NCBI GenBank assembly: GCA_029243545.1
Contig: JAQWRV010000016.1
Coordinates: 1 to 33,031, forward strand
Source: Rhodospirillaceae bacterium
GTDB lineage: Bacteria; Pseudomonadota; Alphaproteobacteria; Rhodospirillales; Rhodospirillaceae
DNA length: 33,031 nt
Direction of reading: 5' to 3'
The notes beneath the pieces were generated by a model, which saw only the letters and a program-made list of their open reading frames with translations, was not told the DNA's origin and made no database searches. Of this stretch, positions 26,315 to 33,031 are shown piece after piece. A program made the position numbers and the translations under genes. Numbering within the stretch: the first letter of the stretch is position 1; every line of letters begins with the position of its first letter.

Positions 26315-26518
26315 ATGCCCAAAATGAAGACGAAAAGCGCCACAAAACGGCGCTTCCGGACGACGGGTTCTGGCAAGCTTAAGGGCAATTTTGCCTATAA
26401 GCGTCACTGTCTGGCATCCAAATCACAAAAAATGAAGCGTAAGTCGAGAGGTTCTTTCGTGTTGGCTGGTTCTGACGCCAAGATCGTGAAGAAATTTCTG
26501 CCTTATGGCACGTCGTAA
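26315..26518 (+). CDS. rpmI: 50S ribosomal protein L35
   Basis: The 67-residue basic protein begins MPKMKTKSATKRRFRTTGSG and contains KLKGNFAYKRHCLASKSQKM, both diagnostic. The frame reads back to 26264 through leader sequence, but AAGGAAA at 26303-26309 and the conserved MPKMKTK fix the start at 26315. It is the first gene of the rpmI-rplT pair, with a 12-nt gap to rplT. Confidence 0.98.
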   Translation: MPKMKTKSATKRRFRTTGSGKLKGNFAYKRHCLASKSQKMKRKSRGSFVLAGSDAKIVKKFLPYGTS

Positions 26519-26530
26519 CGGAGGCGTTTG

Positions 26531-26887
26531 ATGTCACGCGTAAAAAGGGGCGTAACTACGCATGCCCGACATAAAAAGGTGCTGGATGCTGCAAAAGGGT
26601 ACCAGGGCCGCAACTCTAAAAGTTTTCGGGTAGCAAAGCAGAAAGTCGAAAAAGGACTTCAGTATGCGTATCGAGATCGGCGAGTAAAGAAACGGAACTT
26701 CCGTTCACTTTGGATCCAGCGCATCAATGCCGGTGCCCGTGAGCACGGCCTGACGTATTCACGATTTATGGACGGGCTCCGGAAATCGGGTATCGAGTTA
26801 GACCGAAAAATCCTCGCCGATATTGCGGTCCGTGAGCCCGAGACTTTCGCGAGCCTTGTTAAAGAGGCTCAAGCGGCACTCAGTTAA
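26531..26887 (+). CDS. rplT: 50S ribosomal protein L20
   Basis: L20 is essential for early 50S assembly and autoregulates its operon in well-studied bacteria. The 118-residue protein begins [20 protein letters not shown] and continues [40 protein letters not shown] and [11 protein letters not shown]-like [12 protein letters not shown], all typical. GGAGG at 26520-26524 is 6 nt before ATG 26531; a TTG one codon upstream is not the start. Confidence 0.98.
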   Translation: MSRVKRGVTTHARHKKVLDAAKGYQGRNSKSFRVAKQKVEKGLQYAYRDRRVKKRNFRSLWIQRINAGAREHGLTYSRFMDGLRKSGIELDRKILADIAVREPETFASLVKEAQAALS

Positions 26888-26895
26888 GGTCAAGA

Positions 26896-26964
26896 GGCGC
26901 CATATTGGCGCCAGCCACCCCGTTAGAGGAATGTCTCGGTGGGGGCTGCCGTAGGGCCGGCCCT
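26896..26964 (+). promoter_or_regulatory. Inverted repeats in the rplT-pheS gap
   Basis: Three structures lie in sequence. GGCGCCA-TAT-TGGCGCC (26896-26912) is a perfect 7-bp hairpin. AGCC-A-CCC (26913-26920) can pair with GGGGGCT (26941-26947). AGGGCCGGCCCT (26953-26964) is a perfect palindrome. None is followed by a T-run, so read-through from rplT into pheS is likely. They may be a processing or attenuation region, or protect RNA ends. Confidence 0.35.
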
Positions 26965-27008
26965 CACAATTACTATGGACTCAAACCAGTTCGAAACGAG
27001 ACAGGCTC

Positions 27009-28085
27009 ATGGAACAACTTACAGAACTTCGCGATACCATTGTTGCTGAAGTCACAAGTGCATCTGGTTTGGCGGCGCTAGATGAAATACGTGTAAGCGC
27101 GCTTGGTAAGAAAGGCCGTATCACAGCGCTCATGAAGGGCCTTGGGAGTATGGACCCTGAGGCCCGAAAAGAAGCAGGCCAGTCTCTGAATGCGCTGAAG
27201 GAAGAAATCGCTCAGAAAATCGAGTCGCGGAAAATAAGTCTCGAAAGTTTAGAAATTGAGAGCCGCATAAATTCAGAACGTGTAGATGTATCTTTGCCGG
27301 TTCGTCCAGAGTCAGAAGGCACATTGCATCCCATAAGTCAGACTATTGAAGAGATCGTCGCCATATTTGGCCCAATGGGATTTGAGGTTGCTGAAGGCCC
27401 CGATATTGAAGACGACTTTCACAATTTTACGGCCCTCAATTTTCCACCTGACCACCCCGCCCGAGAGATGCACGACACCTTTTTTATTCCACCTCAGGAA
27501 GATGGGGCCCGGCATCTATTGAGAACGCACACATCTCCCGTGCAAATTAGGGTTATGCAGGAGCATAAACCGCCAATTCGTATATTGGCGCCAGGCCGTG
27601 CTTACCGGTGTGACTACGACATAACGCATACGCCGATGTTTCATCAGGTTGAAGGACTCGTGATCGACAAAAGCACGCACATGGGTCACCTCAAAGGATG
27701 CCTTATTGAGTTTGCCAATGCGTACTTTGAAGTGGATGATCCCCCAGTACGATTTAGGCCTTCATATTTCCCATTCACAGAGCCGTCTGCCGAGATGGAC
27801 ATCGGCTGCTCACGCAACAATGGGGAACTAAAAATCGGCGCAGGTGCAGATTGGCTGGAAATTCTGGGGTGCGGAATGGTTCATCCCAGCGTCATTAAAG
27901 CGTGTGGTCTCGATCCGGATGTCTATCAAGGTTTTGCATTTGGCATGGGTGTCGAGCGTGTGGCTATGTTGAAATACGGTATTCCAGACCTCAGGACATT
28001 TTTTGAATCAGATCTCCGTTGGCTCAAGCACTATGGATTTTCCGCGCTTGATGTGCCGTCCCTGGTCGGGGGACTGAGCCCATGA
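27009..28085 (+). CDS. pheS: Phenylalanine--tRNA ligase alpha subunit
   Basis: PheS is the catalytic subunit of the alpha2-beta2 synthetase. The N-terminal coiled-coil arm fills about residues 1-85 ([18 protein letters not shown]-type [18 protein letters not shown]). The class II core shows [34 protein letters not shown], motif 2 around [11 protein letters not shown], and motif 3 [20 protein letters not shown] with FFESDLRW. The 358-residue length is usual. Its stop overlaps the pheT ATG by 4 nt. Confidence 0.97.
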   Translation: MEQLTELRDTIVAEVTSASGLAALDEIRVSALGKKGRITALMKGLGSMDPEARKEAGQSLNALKEEIAQKIESRKISLESLEIESRINSERVDVSLPVRPESEGTLHPISQTIEEIVAIFGPMGFEVAEGPDIEDDFHNFTALNFPPDHPAREMHDTFFIPPQEDGARHLLRTHTSPVQIRVMQEHKPPIRILAPGRAYRCDYDITHTPMFHQVEGLVIDKSTHMGHLKGCLIEFANAYFEVDDPPVRFRPSYFPFTEPSAEMDIGCSRNNGELKIGAGADWLEILGCGMVHPSVIKACGLDPDVYQGFAFGMGVERVAMLKYGIPDLRTFFESDLRWLKHYGFSALDVPSLVGGLSP

Positions 28086-30493
28086 AGTTCACGTTGTCGT
28101 GGCTCAAGGATCACCTCGAAACCAACGCCAGCCTCCAAGACATTGCAGACAAGCTCACAGCCATAGGGCTAGAAGTAGAAGACGTTAAGAATCCCGCTGA
28201 AGCGCTAGAGCCTTTCATCGTTGCTCAGATCATCAGCGCTGAAAAGCACCCTGACGCGGATCGTTTGAAATTGTGCAAGGTCTCGACAGGATCAGAAGAA
28301 ATTCAGGTCGTCTGTGGAGCGCCAAATGCCAGGGCAGGATTAAAAGGAATTTTGGCCAGACCTGGCGATGTGATTCCTTCGACCGAAGATGTGCTTAAGG
28401 TCGGCAAGATCAGAGGTGTCGAGAGCAACGGGATGCTGTGTTCGGCTCAGGAGTTGAATCTTGGGGATAATCACGATGGTATCATCGAACTCTCGCCGGA
28501 TAGCCAAGTTGGTTCGCGGGCTGCAGAGGCCTTGTCGTTAGAACCAGTCATTGATATTGCTCTCACTCCTAACCGCGTTGACGCTTTGGGAGTTAGAGGG
28601 GTCGCCCGCGACCTGGCCGCAGCTGGCCTTGGCAAACTCAAGGCCTTGGACGTGTCGCCGGTAGCAGGAACTTTCGATAGTCCGCGAAACGTCGCCATGA
28701 GCTTGCCGGTCGATCAGGAGCATCTTTGCCCTCACTTCGTCGGACGCACCATACGGGGTGTCAAAAATACAGAAAGCCCGGCCTGGCTCAAAGATCGCCT
28801 CACAGCGATTGGACTGCGCCCTGTGTCGGCTATCGTTGATGTAACCCAATACATCACAGTTGATTTGGGCCGCCCTCTTCACGCGTTTGATACAGAAAAA
28901 GTGTCTGGCCATATCGGGCCACGACTTGCCAAGAACGACGAACAGATATCGGCGCTAAACGGCTCTGAGTACAAGCTGAACAAATCCATGGTTGTCATCG
29001 CCGATGAGCGGAAGGCGTTGGCAATAGCCGGTGTTATGGGCGGCCAACCATCGGGCTGCACTGAATCTACCACAGAGTTTTTTCTTGAGTCTGCCTTGTT
29101 TGACCCGGTGAATATCGCCACAACGGGTAGGTCATTGGGTGTCGTTTCTGACGCACGTTACTGTTTTGAACGGGGTGTTGATCCAGCGTCGACGAACATG
29201 GGCGCTGAAATCGCGACTAAAGTGATCATGGAGATCTGCGGGGGAGAAGCATCTCATCTCGTAAATGGCGGCGCAGAACCCATGCATAATAGGGTTGTAT
29301 CTTTTAGACCGGCACGCGTCGCTAAACTCGGCGGCATCGATCTGACTCATCATGAAATTAAAGACCTTCTAACGCGTCTGGGGTTTGTCGTTTCCATCGG
29401 TTCAAAAGAGGAATGGTCCATAGATATTCCGTCATGGCGGAGTGACGTTGACGGTGAGCATGATCTGATTGAAGAAGTACTTCGAGTCAAAGGATACGAC
29501 GCTATTCCTGTCGCATCGCTCCCGAGGCCCGCTGTTTCCAAATCAGCGTTCTCGCAAGACCAGCGACGTGTGAGATCGATAAGAAGGGCGATGGCGGCTC
29601 GGGGTCTGCATGAAACAACAACGTGGTCGTTTCTTTCTGGGCAACACGCCGAGCTGTTTGCAAACGGCGCGCGGACGATAAGCTTGGAAAACCCGATAAG
29701 TGTCGAGTTGGACGTTATGCGTCCATCTCTTCTTCCGAACCTTGTCCTCGCTGCCGGGCGCAACGCAGATCATGCAATTCCAAACGCTGCATTGTTTGAG
29801 ATTGGACCCAGTTTCCAAGGTGCGCTGCCAGGCGAGCAGATGCTTGTCGTTGCTGGCCTCCGGTTTGGTGATGTTGTTTCGCGGCATTGGACTGGCTCAA
29901 CTAGAAGCGCCGACGCCTTCGACGCGAAAGCAGATGCACTGTCCGCCTTGGATGTTGCCGGCATCCCCACCAACAGGGTGCAAACTAGAGCGGCTCCAGA
30001 AAGTCCTGCACCTCCCTGGTATCACCCAGGCCAATCTGGAGCACTGAGACTTGGGTCTTCAATCCTGGCCGAGTTTGGTGTTTTGCACCCACTAACGCTT
30101 AGAAAACTTGGTGTTGACGGCCCGATAGTGGGCTTTGAAGTTTTCTTAGACCGGTTGCCCAAGCGCAAGAACAAGGCTGGTGCGGCGCGTCCAAGATTCT
30201 CGCCGCCAGCATTTCAGCCCGTGGAGCGTGATTTCGCTTTCGTGGTAGATAATACGGTTCAGGTCGATGACATTATTCGCGCAGTTCGTGGTTCTGAAAA
30301 GGAACTCATTTCTGACGTCGTTGTATTCGACGTTTATTCAGGAGATAAACTTGAGTCAGGAAAGACGTCGGTTGCGTTATCTGTGCGTCTTGAACCGGCC
30401 CTAGCTACATTGACAGATCTACAAATTGAAGACGTATCTCAAAAGATAATCACCGCGGTCGAAAGGTCTGTAGGCGGGAAACTTCGTGGTTAA
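28082..30493 (+). CDS. pheT: Phenylalanine--tRNA ligase beta subunit
   Basis: PheT supplies tRNA recognition and editing. The order is B1 ([20 protein letters not shown]), an EMAP-like tRNA-binding domain at about residues 40-150 ([20 protein letters not shown]), B3/B4 editing ([27 protein letters not shown]), B5 ([16 protein letters not shown]), the inactive catalytic-like domain, and a C-terminal FDX-ACB domain ([20 protein letters not shown]). The 803-residue length is normal. It overlaps pheS by 4 nt and is followed by lepA after 18 nt. Confidence 0.97.
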   Translation: MKFTLSWLKDHLETNASLQDIADKLTAIGLEVEDVKNPAEALEPFIVAQIISAEKHPDADRLKLCKVSTGSEEIQVVCGAPNARAGLKGILARPGDVIPSTEDVLKVGKIRGVESNGMLCSAQELNLGDNHDGIIELSPDSQVGSRAAEALSLEPVIDIALTPNRVDALGVRGVARDLAAAGLGKLKALDVSPVAGTFDSPRNVAMSLPVDQEHLCPHFVGRTIRGVKNTESPAWLKDRLTAIGLRPVSAIVDVTQYITVDLGRPLHAFDTEKVSGHIGPRLAKNDEQISALNGSEYKLNKSMVVIADERKALAIAGVMGGQPSGCTESTTEFFLESALFDPVNIATTGRSLGVVSDARYCFERGVDPASTNMGAEIATKVIMEICGGEASHLVNGGAEPMHNRVVSFRPARVAKLGGIDLTHHEIKDLLTRLGFVVSIGSKEEWSIDIPSWRSDVDGEHDLIEEVLRVKGYDAIPVASLPRPAVSKSAFSQDQRRVRSIRRAMAARGLHETTTWSFLSGQHAELFANGARTISLENPISVELDVMRPSLLPNLVLAAGRNADHAIPNAALFEIGPSFQGALPGEQMLVVAGLRFGDVVSRHWTGSTRSADAFDAKADALSALDVAGIPTNRVQTRAAPESPAPPWYHPGQSGALRLGSSILAEFGVLHPLTLRKLGVDGPIVGFEVFLDRLPKRKNKAGAARPRFSPPAFQPVERDFAFVVDNTVQVDDIIRAVRGSEKELISDVVVFDVYSGDKLESGKTSVALSVRLEPALATLTDLQIEDVSQKIITAVERSVGGKLRG

Positions 30494-30511
30494 AGGTATC
30501 TATTTTAGGCC

Positions 30512-32314
30512 ATGACTGATGCCGCGCATATACGCAACTTTGCCATCATTGCTCATATCGACCACGGGAAGTCCACACTTGCGGACCGTCTGATCCAATA
30601 TTGTGGTGGTTTGGAAAACCGAGAAATGAAAGAGCAAGTCCTAGACAATATGGACTTAGAACGCGAGCGCGGTATTACCATTAAAGCGCAAACTGTTCGG
30701 TTATCCTATAACGCGGAAGACGGTGAAACTTACGTATTGAACTTAGTCGACACCCCGGGCCATGTTGATTTTGCCTATGAAGTGAGCCGGTCACTGCGCG
30801 CTTGTGAGGGGGCTCTGCTCGTTGTTGACGCATCCCAAGGCGTTGAAGCTCAAACACTTGCAAACGTTTACCAGGCCTTAGATGCCGACCATGAGATTAT
30901 TACTGTCCTCAATAAAATCGATTTACCCGCATCTGAGCCGGACCGCGTAAGACAGCAAATCGAAGACGTGATTGGCCTAGACGCGTCGGACGGCGTCGAA
31001 ATTTCAGCAAAGACCGGATTGGGCATACCCGCAGTTCTAGAGTCAATTGTTTCGAAAGTCCCTGCTCCTTGCGGAGACCCGAAGGCACCCCTCAAGGCTC
31101 TTTTGGTTGATTCCTGGTACGATTCCTATCTCGGCGTTGTCATCCTCGTGCGGGTTTTTGAAGGTACCCTAAGAAAGGGCATGAAGGTCCGCATGGTATC
31201 TACCGGGTCGGCATATGAACTTGACGGCGTCGGCGTATTTACGCCCAAGCCCATGGATAAAGTCGACTTGGGTCCCGGTGAAATAGGCTTTCTAAATGCC
31301 AGTATGAAATCGGTCTCCGATTGCCAAGTTGGGGATACGATCACCGAAGAAAAACGACAAACGACCGAACCTTTAGAAGGATTTAGGCCGTCAACGGCTG
31401 TCGTTTTTTGCGGATTGTTTCCGATCGATGCGTCTGATTACGAGGACCTTAGAGACAGTCTGGCCAAACTTAATCTCAATGACTCTAGTTTTGAATACCA
31501 AGCAGAAAGCTCTGCAGCTCTCGGGTTCGGCTATAGGTGCGGCTTCCTGGGATTGCTCCATATGGAAATCATACAGGAGCGGCTATCTCGTGAATTTGGT
31601 CTCGAACTGATTACGACGGCACCAAGCGTTGTCTATCGCATTCACACCACTGACCAAAGGTTGCTTGAACTTCACAATCCAGCCGATATGCCAGATGTTA
31701 CCAAGATCACTTCCATGGAAGAGCCATGGGTAAAAGCGACCATTTTGGTGCCGGACGACTATTTAGGGCCTGTACTAAAAATGTGCACTGAACGGCGTGG
31801 GGAGCAGATTGATCTCACATATGTCGGTAATCGGGCTATGGCAGTTTATCGGCTGCCGCTGAATGAGATTGTTTTCGATTTCTATGACCGCCTTAAATCT
31901 ATGTCTAAAGGGTATGCGAGTTTTGACTATGAAATAGCGGACTACCAACAGAGCGATCTCGTCAAGATTGGTATATTGGTCAATGCCGAGCCAGTGGATG
32001 CGTTGTCATTCATGGCACATCGATCACAAGCTGAAAGCCGTGGCCGTCAAATCTGTGCGCGGCTAAAGGATCTGATTCCAAGACATCTGTTCAAGATACC
32101 TATTCAAGCAGCAATCGGTGGCAAGGTGATCGCGCGTGAAACCATCAGTGCAATGCGCAAGGATGTAACTGCCAAATGCTATGGCGGGGATATTTCAAGA
32201 AAGAGAAAGCTCTTGGATAAACAAAAGGCGGGGAAAAAGAAGATGCGCCAATTCGGGCGCGTTGAGATCCCGCAGACGGCATTTATTGAAGCGCTGAAAA
32301 TGTCAGATTCGTAA
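30512..32314 (+). CDS. lepA: Elongation factor 4 (LepA)
   Basis: LepA/EF-4 is a translational GTPase linked to ribosome back-translocation or 30S assembly. The 600-residue protein shows G1 AHIDHGKST, the switch region [12 protein letters not shown]3 DTPGHVDF, G4 NKID, and then the family's central domains. The C-terminal LepA-specific part includes [20 protein letters not shown] and [18 protein letters not shown]. It probably belongs to the same transcription unit as pheST. No clear terminator is seen after it; the next gene is convergent, 30 bp away. Confidence 0.98.
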   Translation: MTDAAHIRNFAIIAHIDHGKSTLADRLIQYCGGLENREMKEQVLDNMDLERERGITIKAQTVRLSYNAEDGETYVLNLVDTPGHVDFAYEVSRSLRACEGALLVVDASQGVEAQTLANVYQALDADHEIITVLNKIDLPASEPDRVRQQIEDVIGLDASDGVEISAKTGLGIPAVLESIVSKVPAPCGDPKAPLKALLVDSWYDSYLGVVILVRVFEGTLRKGMKVRMVSTGSAYELDGVGVFTPKPMDKVDLGPGEIGFLNASMKSVSDCQVGDTITEEKRQTTEPLEGFRPSTAVVFCGLFPIDASDYEDLRDSLAKLNLNDSSFEYQAESSAALGFGYRCGFLGLLHMEIIQERLSREFGLELITTAPSVVYRIHTTDQRLLELHNPADMPDVTKITSMEEPWVKATILVPDDYLGPVLKMCTERRGEQIDLTYVGNRAMAVYRLPLNEIVFDFYDRLKSMSKGYASFDYEIADYQQSDLVKIGILVNAEPVDALSFMAHRSQAESRGRQICARLKDLIPRHLFKIPIQAAIGGKVIARETISAMRKDVTAKCYGGDISRKRKLLDKQKAGKKKMRQFGRVEIPQTAFIEALKMSDS

Positions 32315-32344
32315 ATTGACAAGATTGAACTTGTATAGAGTTTC

Positions 32345-32650
32345 TCAAGAGACGTGGAAAAGCCGACCCTTAGGGGGGCGTTTTCGGCACGCATGAGCCA
32401 GAATGATGCCTGATGGCCCTATAACCGCCCAGGCTGGCATTGCCAGCACCAATGCGGCTAAAAAGCGCCATATATTTCCACTTAAATTTCCCTGGAGAAA
32501 GTCGGGCGATTGGCCCCACAACAGAGCCCAAACATCGGAAGTCGCCAAGCCATGATAACTGCCGGCGCTGAGTGCCATAAGGGCTTCGCTTGAGGCCATA
32601 ATTATGGCTATCGCTACCATGGTCCAACCCAATGTGCGCCCTATAAACAT
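32345..32650 (-). CDS. Small membrane protein of unknown function
   Basis: The 101-residue protein has an N-terminal hydrophobic helix (TLGWTMVAIAIIMASSEALM), a polar middle with DVWALLWGQSPDFLQ, a second helix (WRFLAALVLAMPAWAVIG) and a basic tail. The layout resembles small two-helix alphaproteobacterial proteins of unknown function. No Shine-Dalgarno is obvious before the ATG at 32650. It is convergent with lepA. Confidence 0.65.
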   Translation of the reverse strand: MFIGRTLGWTMVAIAIIMASSEALMALSAGSYHGLATSDVWALLWGQSPDFLQGNLSGNIWRFLAALVLAMPAWAVIGPSGIILAHACRKRPPKGRLFHVS

Positions 32651-32768
32651 AGGTAAAAACGGCCCTCTGAGTCCCTTAGTTCCCCTTTAGCATTAGGCAT
32701 ACCTCTTAACACCGCAGAAATTCAAGGAATTTATCGTAGTTTTGATAAGGAACTAGTGGGGTCTACCG

Positions 32769-32797
32769 TTGTGTAGAGCCAATCCCTAGGGTAGGTT
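32769..32797 (+). promoter_or_regulatory. Candidate sigma-70 promoter for tRNA-Ser(GGA)
   Basis: TTGTGT (32769-32774) and TAGGTT (32792-32797) are 17 bp apart, followed by the GC-rich CCGCCCGC discriminator about 17 nt before the mature tRNA. The layout mirrors the promoter proposed for tRNA-Ser(CGA). Confidence 0.45.
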
Positions 32798-32814
32798 CCG
32801 CCCGCTTTATCGTA

Positions 32815-32904
32815 GGAGGGGTGGCCGAGTGGTTGAAGGCGCACGCCTGGAAAGTGTGTATGCGGGAAACCGTATCGTGGGTTCGAATCCCACTCCCTCC
32901 GCCA
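32815..32904 (+). tRNA. tRNA-Ser (anticodon GGA)
   Basis: A class II tRNA of 90 nt with encoded CCA. The acceptor GGAGGGG pairs with CTCCCTCC-type 3' bases before discriminator G. The D arm contains GGCCGAGTGGTTGAAGG, the anticodon loop CTGGAAA gives GGA (reading UCC and UCU), a long variable arm follows (ATGCGGGAAACCGTAT), and the T arm is GGGTTCGAATCCC. Confidence 0.97.
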
Positions 32905-32905
32905 T

Positions 32906-33031
32906 TCATTCTTCTTTCACAACACCCGATAGGAATTCAGGCTTTCCAGCATTTTCACTCTCTTCATATAGAGAGCCAAATATACGCTGCGTAAAGAGAC
33001 GTCTTGCGTCACGCATTCCTTGTTTCATTTC
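32906..33031 (-). CDS. Partial CDS, C-terminal end of an unidentified protein
   Basis: The minus strand is open from the window edge to a TGA at 32908-32906, giving 41 residues that include [20 protein letters not shown] and end [13 protein letters not shown]. The other two minus-strand frames are closed by stops. The gene ends 1 bp from the 3' end of tRNA-Ser(GGA), convergent with it. ATGs at 33028 and 33016 might be starts, but the frame is still open at the edge. I do not recognise the family. Confidence 0.45.
   Translation of the reverse strand, partial: EMKQGMRDARRLFTQRIFGSLYEESENAGKPEFLSGVVKEE

Noticed and set aside
26931-26954. Seven-codon frame MSRWGLP before pheS as a leader peptide
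   Set aside because: It has no Phe codons, AGAGGA touches the ATG with no spacing, and no attenuator terminator follows.
29350-29763. 137-codon minus-strand frame inside pheT
   Set aside because: It is fully antisense to a well-supported pheT and has no recognisable domain or ribosome-binding site.
32315-32344. Terminator after lepA (ACAAG/CTTGT)
   Set aside because: The stem is only 5 bp, AT-rich and lacks a T-run.

Overview
The window is a gene-dense stretch of a Gram-negative chromosome, most likely from an alphaproteobacterium of moderate GC content. No 16S rRNA or species-specific marker is present, so this rests on gene content and order. The signs are a membrane-anchored class I cytochrome c divergent from kdsB-pheA, a Lys/Ala-rich tail on ribosomal protein L21, the order obgE-proB-proA-nadD-rsfS-rlmH, and a glycosyltransferase pair upstream of thrS-infC-rpmI-rplT-pheS-pheT. 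kdsB implies a lipopolysaccharide outer membrane. I see no insertion sequence, prophage, CRISPR array, integrase or toxin-antitoxin pair.

Layout. Positions 1-2.7 kb are accessory: a cut-off lipoprotein with a nucleotide-binding fold, a small membrane protein, a DCC-family (DUF393) protein, a short-chain dehydrogenase, a one-repeat remnant of a Sel1 gene, and an exported VOC-fold protein. A tRNA-Ser(CGA) follows at 2.9 kb on the minus strand. Positions 3.1-9.9 kb hold a plus-strand housekeeping run: rplU-rpmA, a strong terminator, then obgE, proB, proA, nadD, rsfS, rlmH and nudC. These serve ribosome assembly and silencing, proline synthesis and NAD metabolism. kdsB-pheA (9.9-11.6 kb) run on the minus strand. 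From 11.7 to 19.8 kb a plus-strand run carries cytochrome c, a histidinol-phosphatase-type gene, the YejABEF peptide ABC importer and a glutathione S-transferase homologue. A minus-strand cluster (19.8-21.7 kb) holds an alpha/beta hydrolase, a small gene with no ATG, GTG or TTG start, and an exported TPR protein. From 21.7 kb a GT4 glycosyltransferase, a wrecked GT9 (heptosyltransferase-type) pseudogene, thrS, infC, rpmI, rplT, pheS, pheT and lepA run on the plus strand. A small membrane protein, tRNA-Ser(GGA) and the end of an unidentified minus-strand gene close the window.

Functionally this is mostly translation machinery (L21, L27, L35, L20, IF3, ThrRS, PheRS, EF-4, RsfS, RlmH, ObgE and two tRNA-Ser) mixed with amino-acid, NAD and envelope genes. 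I found no convincing new multi-gene system. The points most worth a second look are two likely non-canonical start codons (AUU for rsfS, AUA for infC), the hidden small gene at 20589-20870, a YejA homologue with a C-terminal membrane anchor, two normally cytosolic folds carrying export signals, the decayed GT9 gene, and structured leaders before infC, rpmI and pheS.
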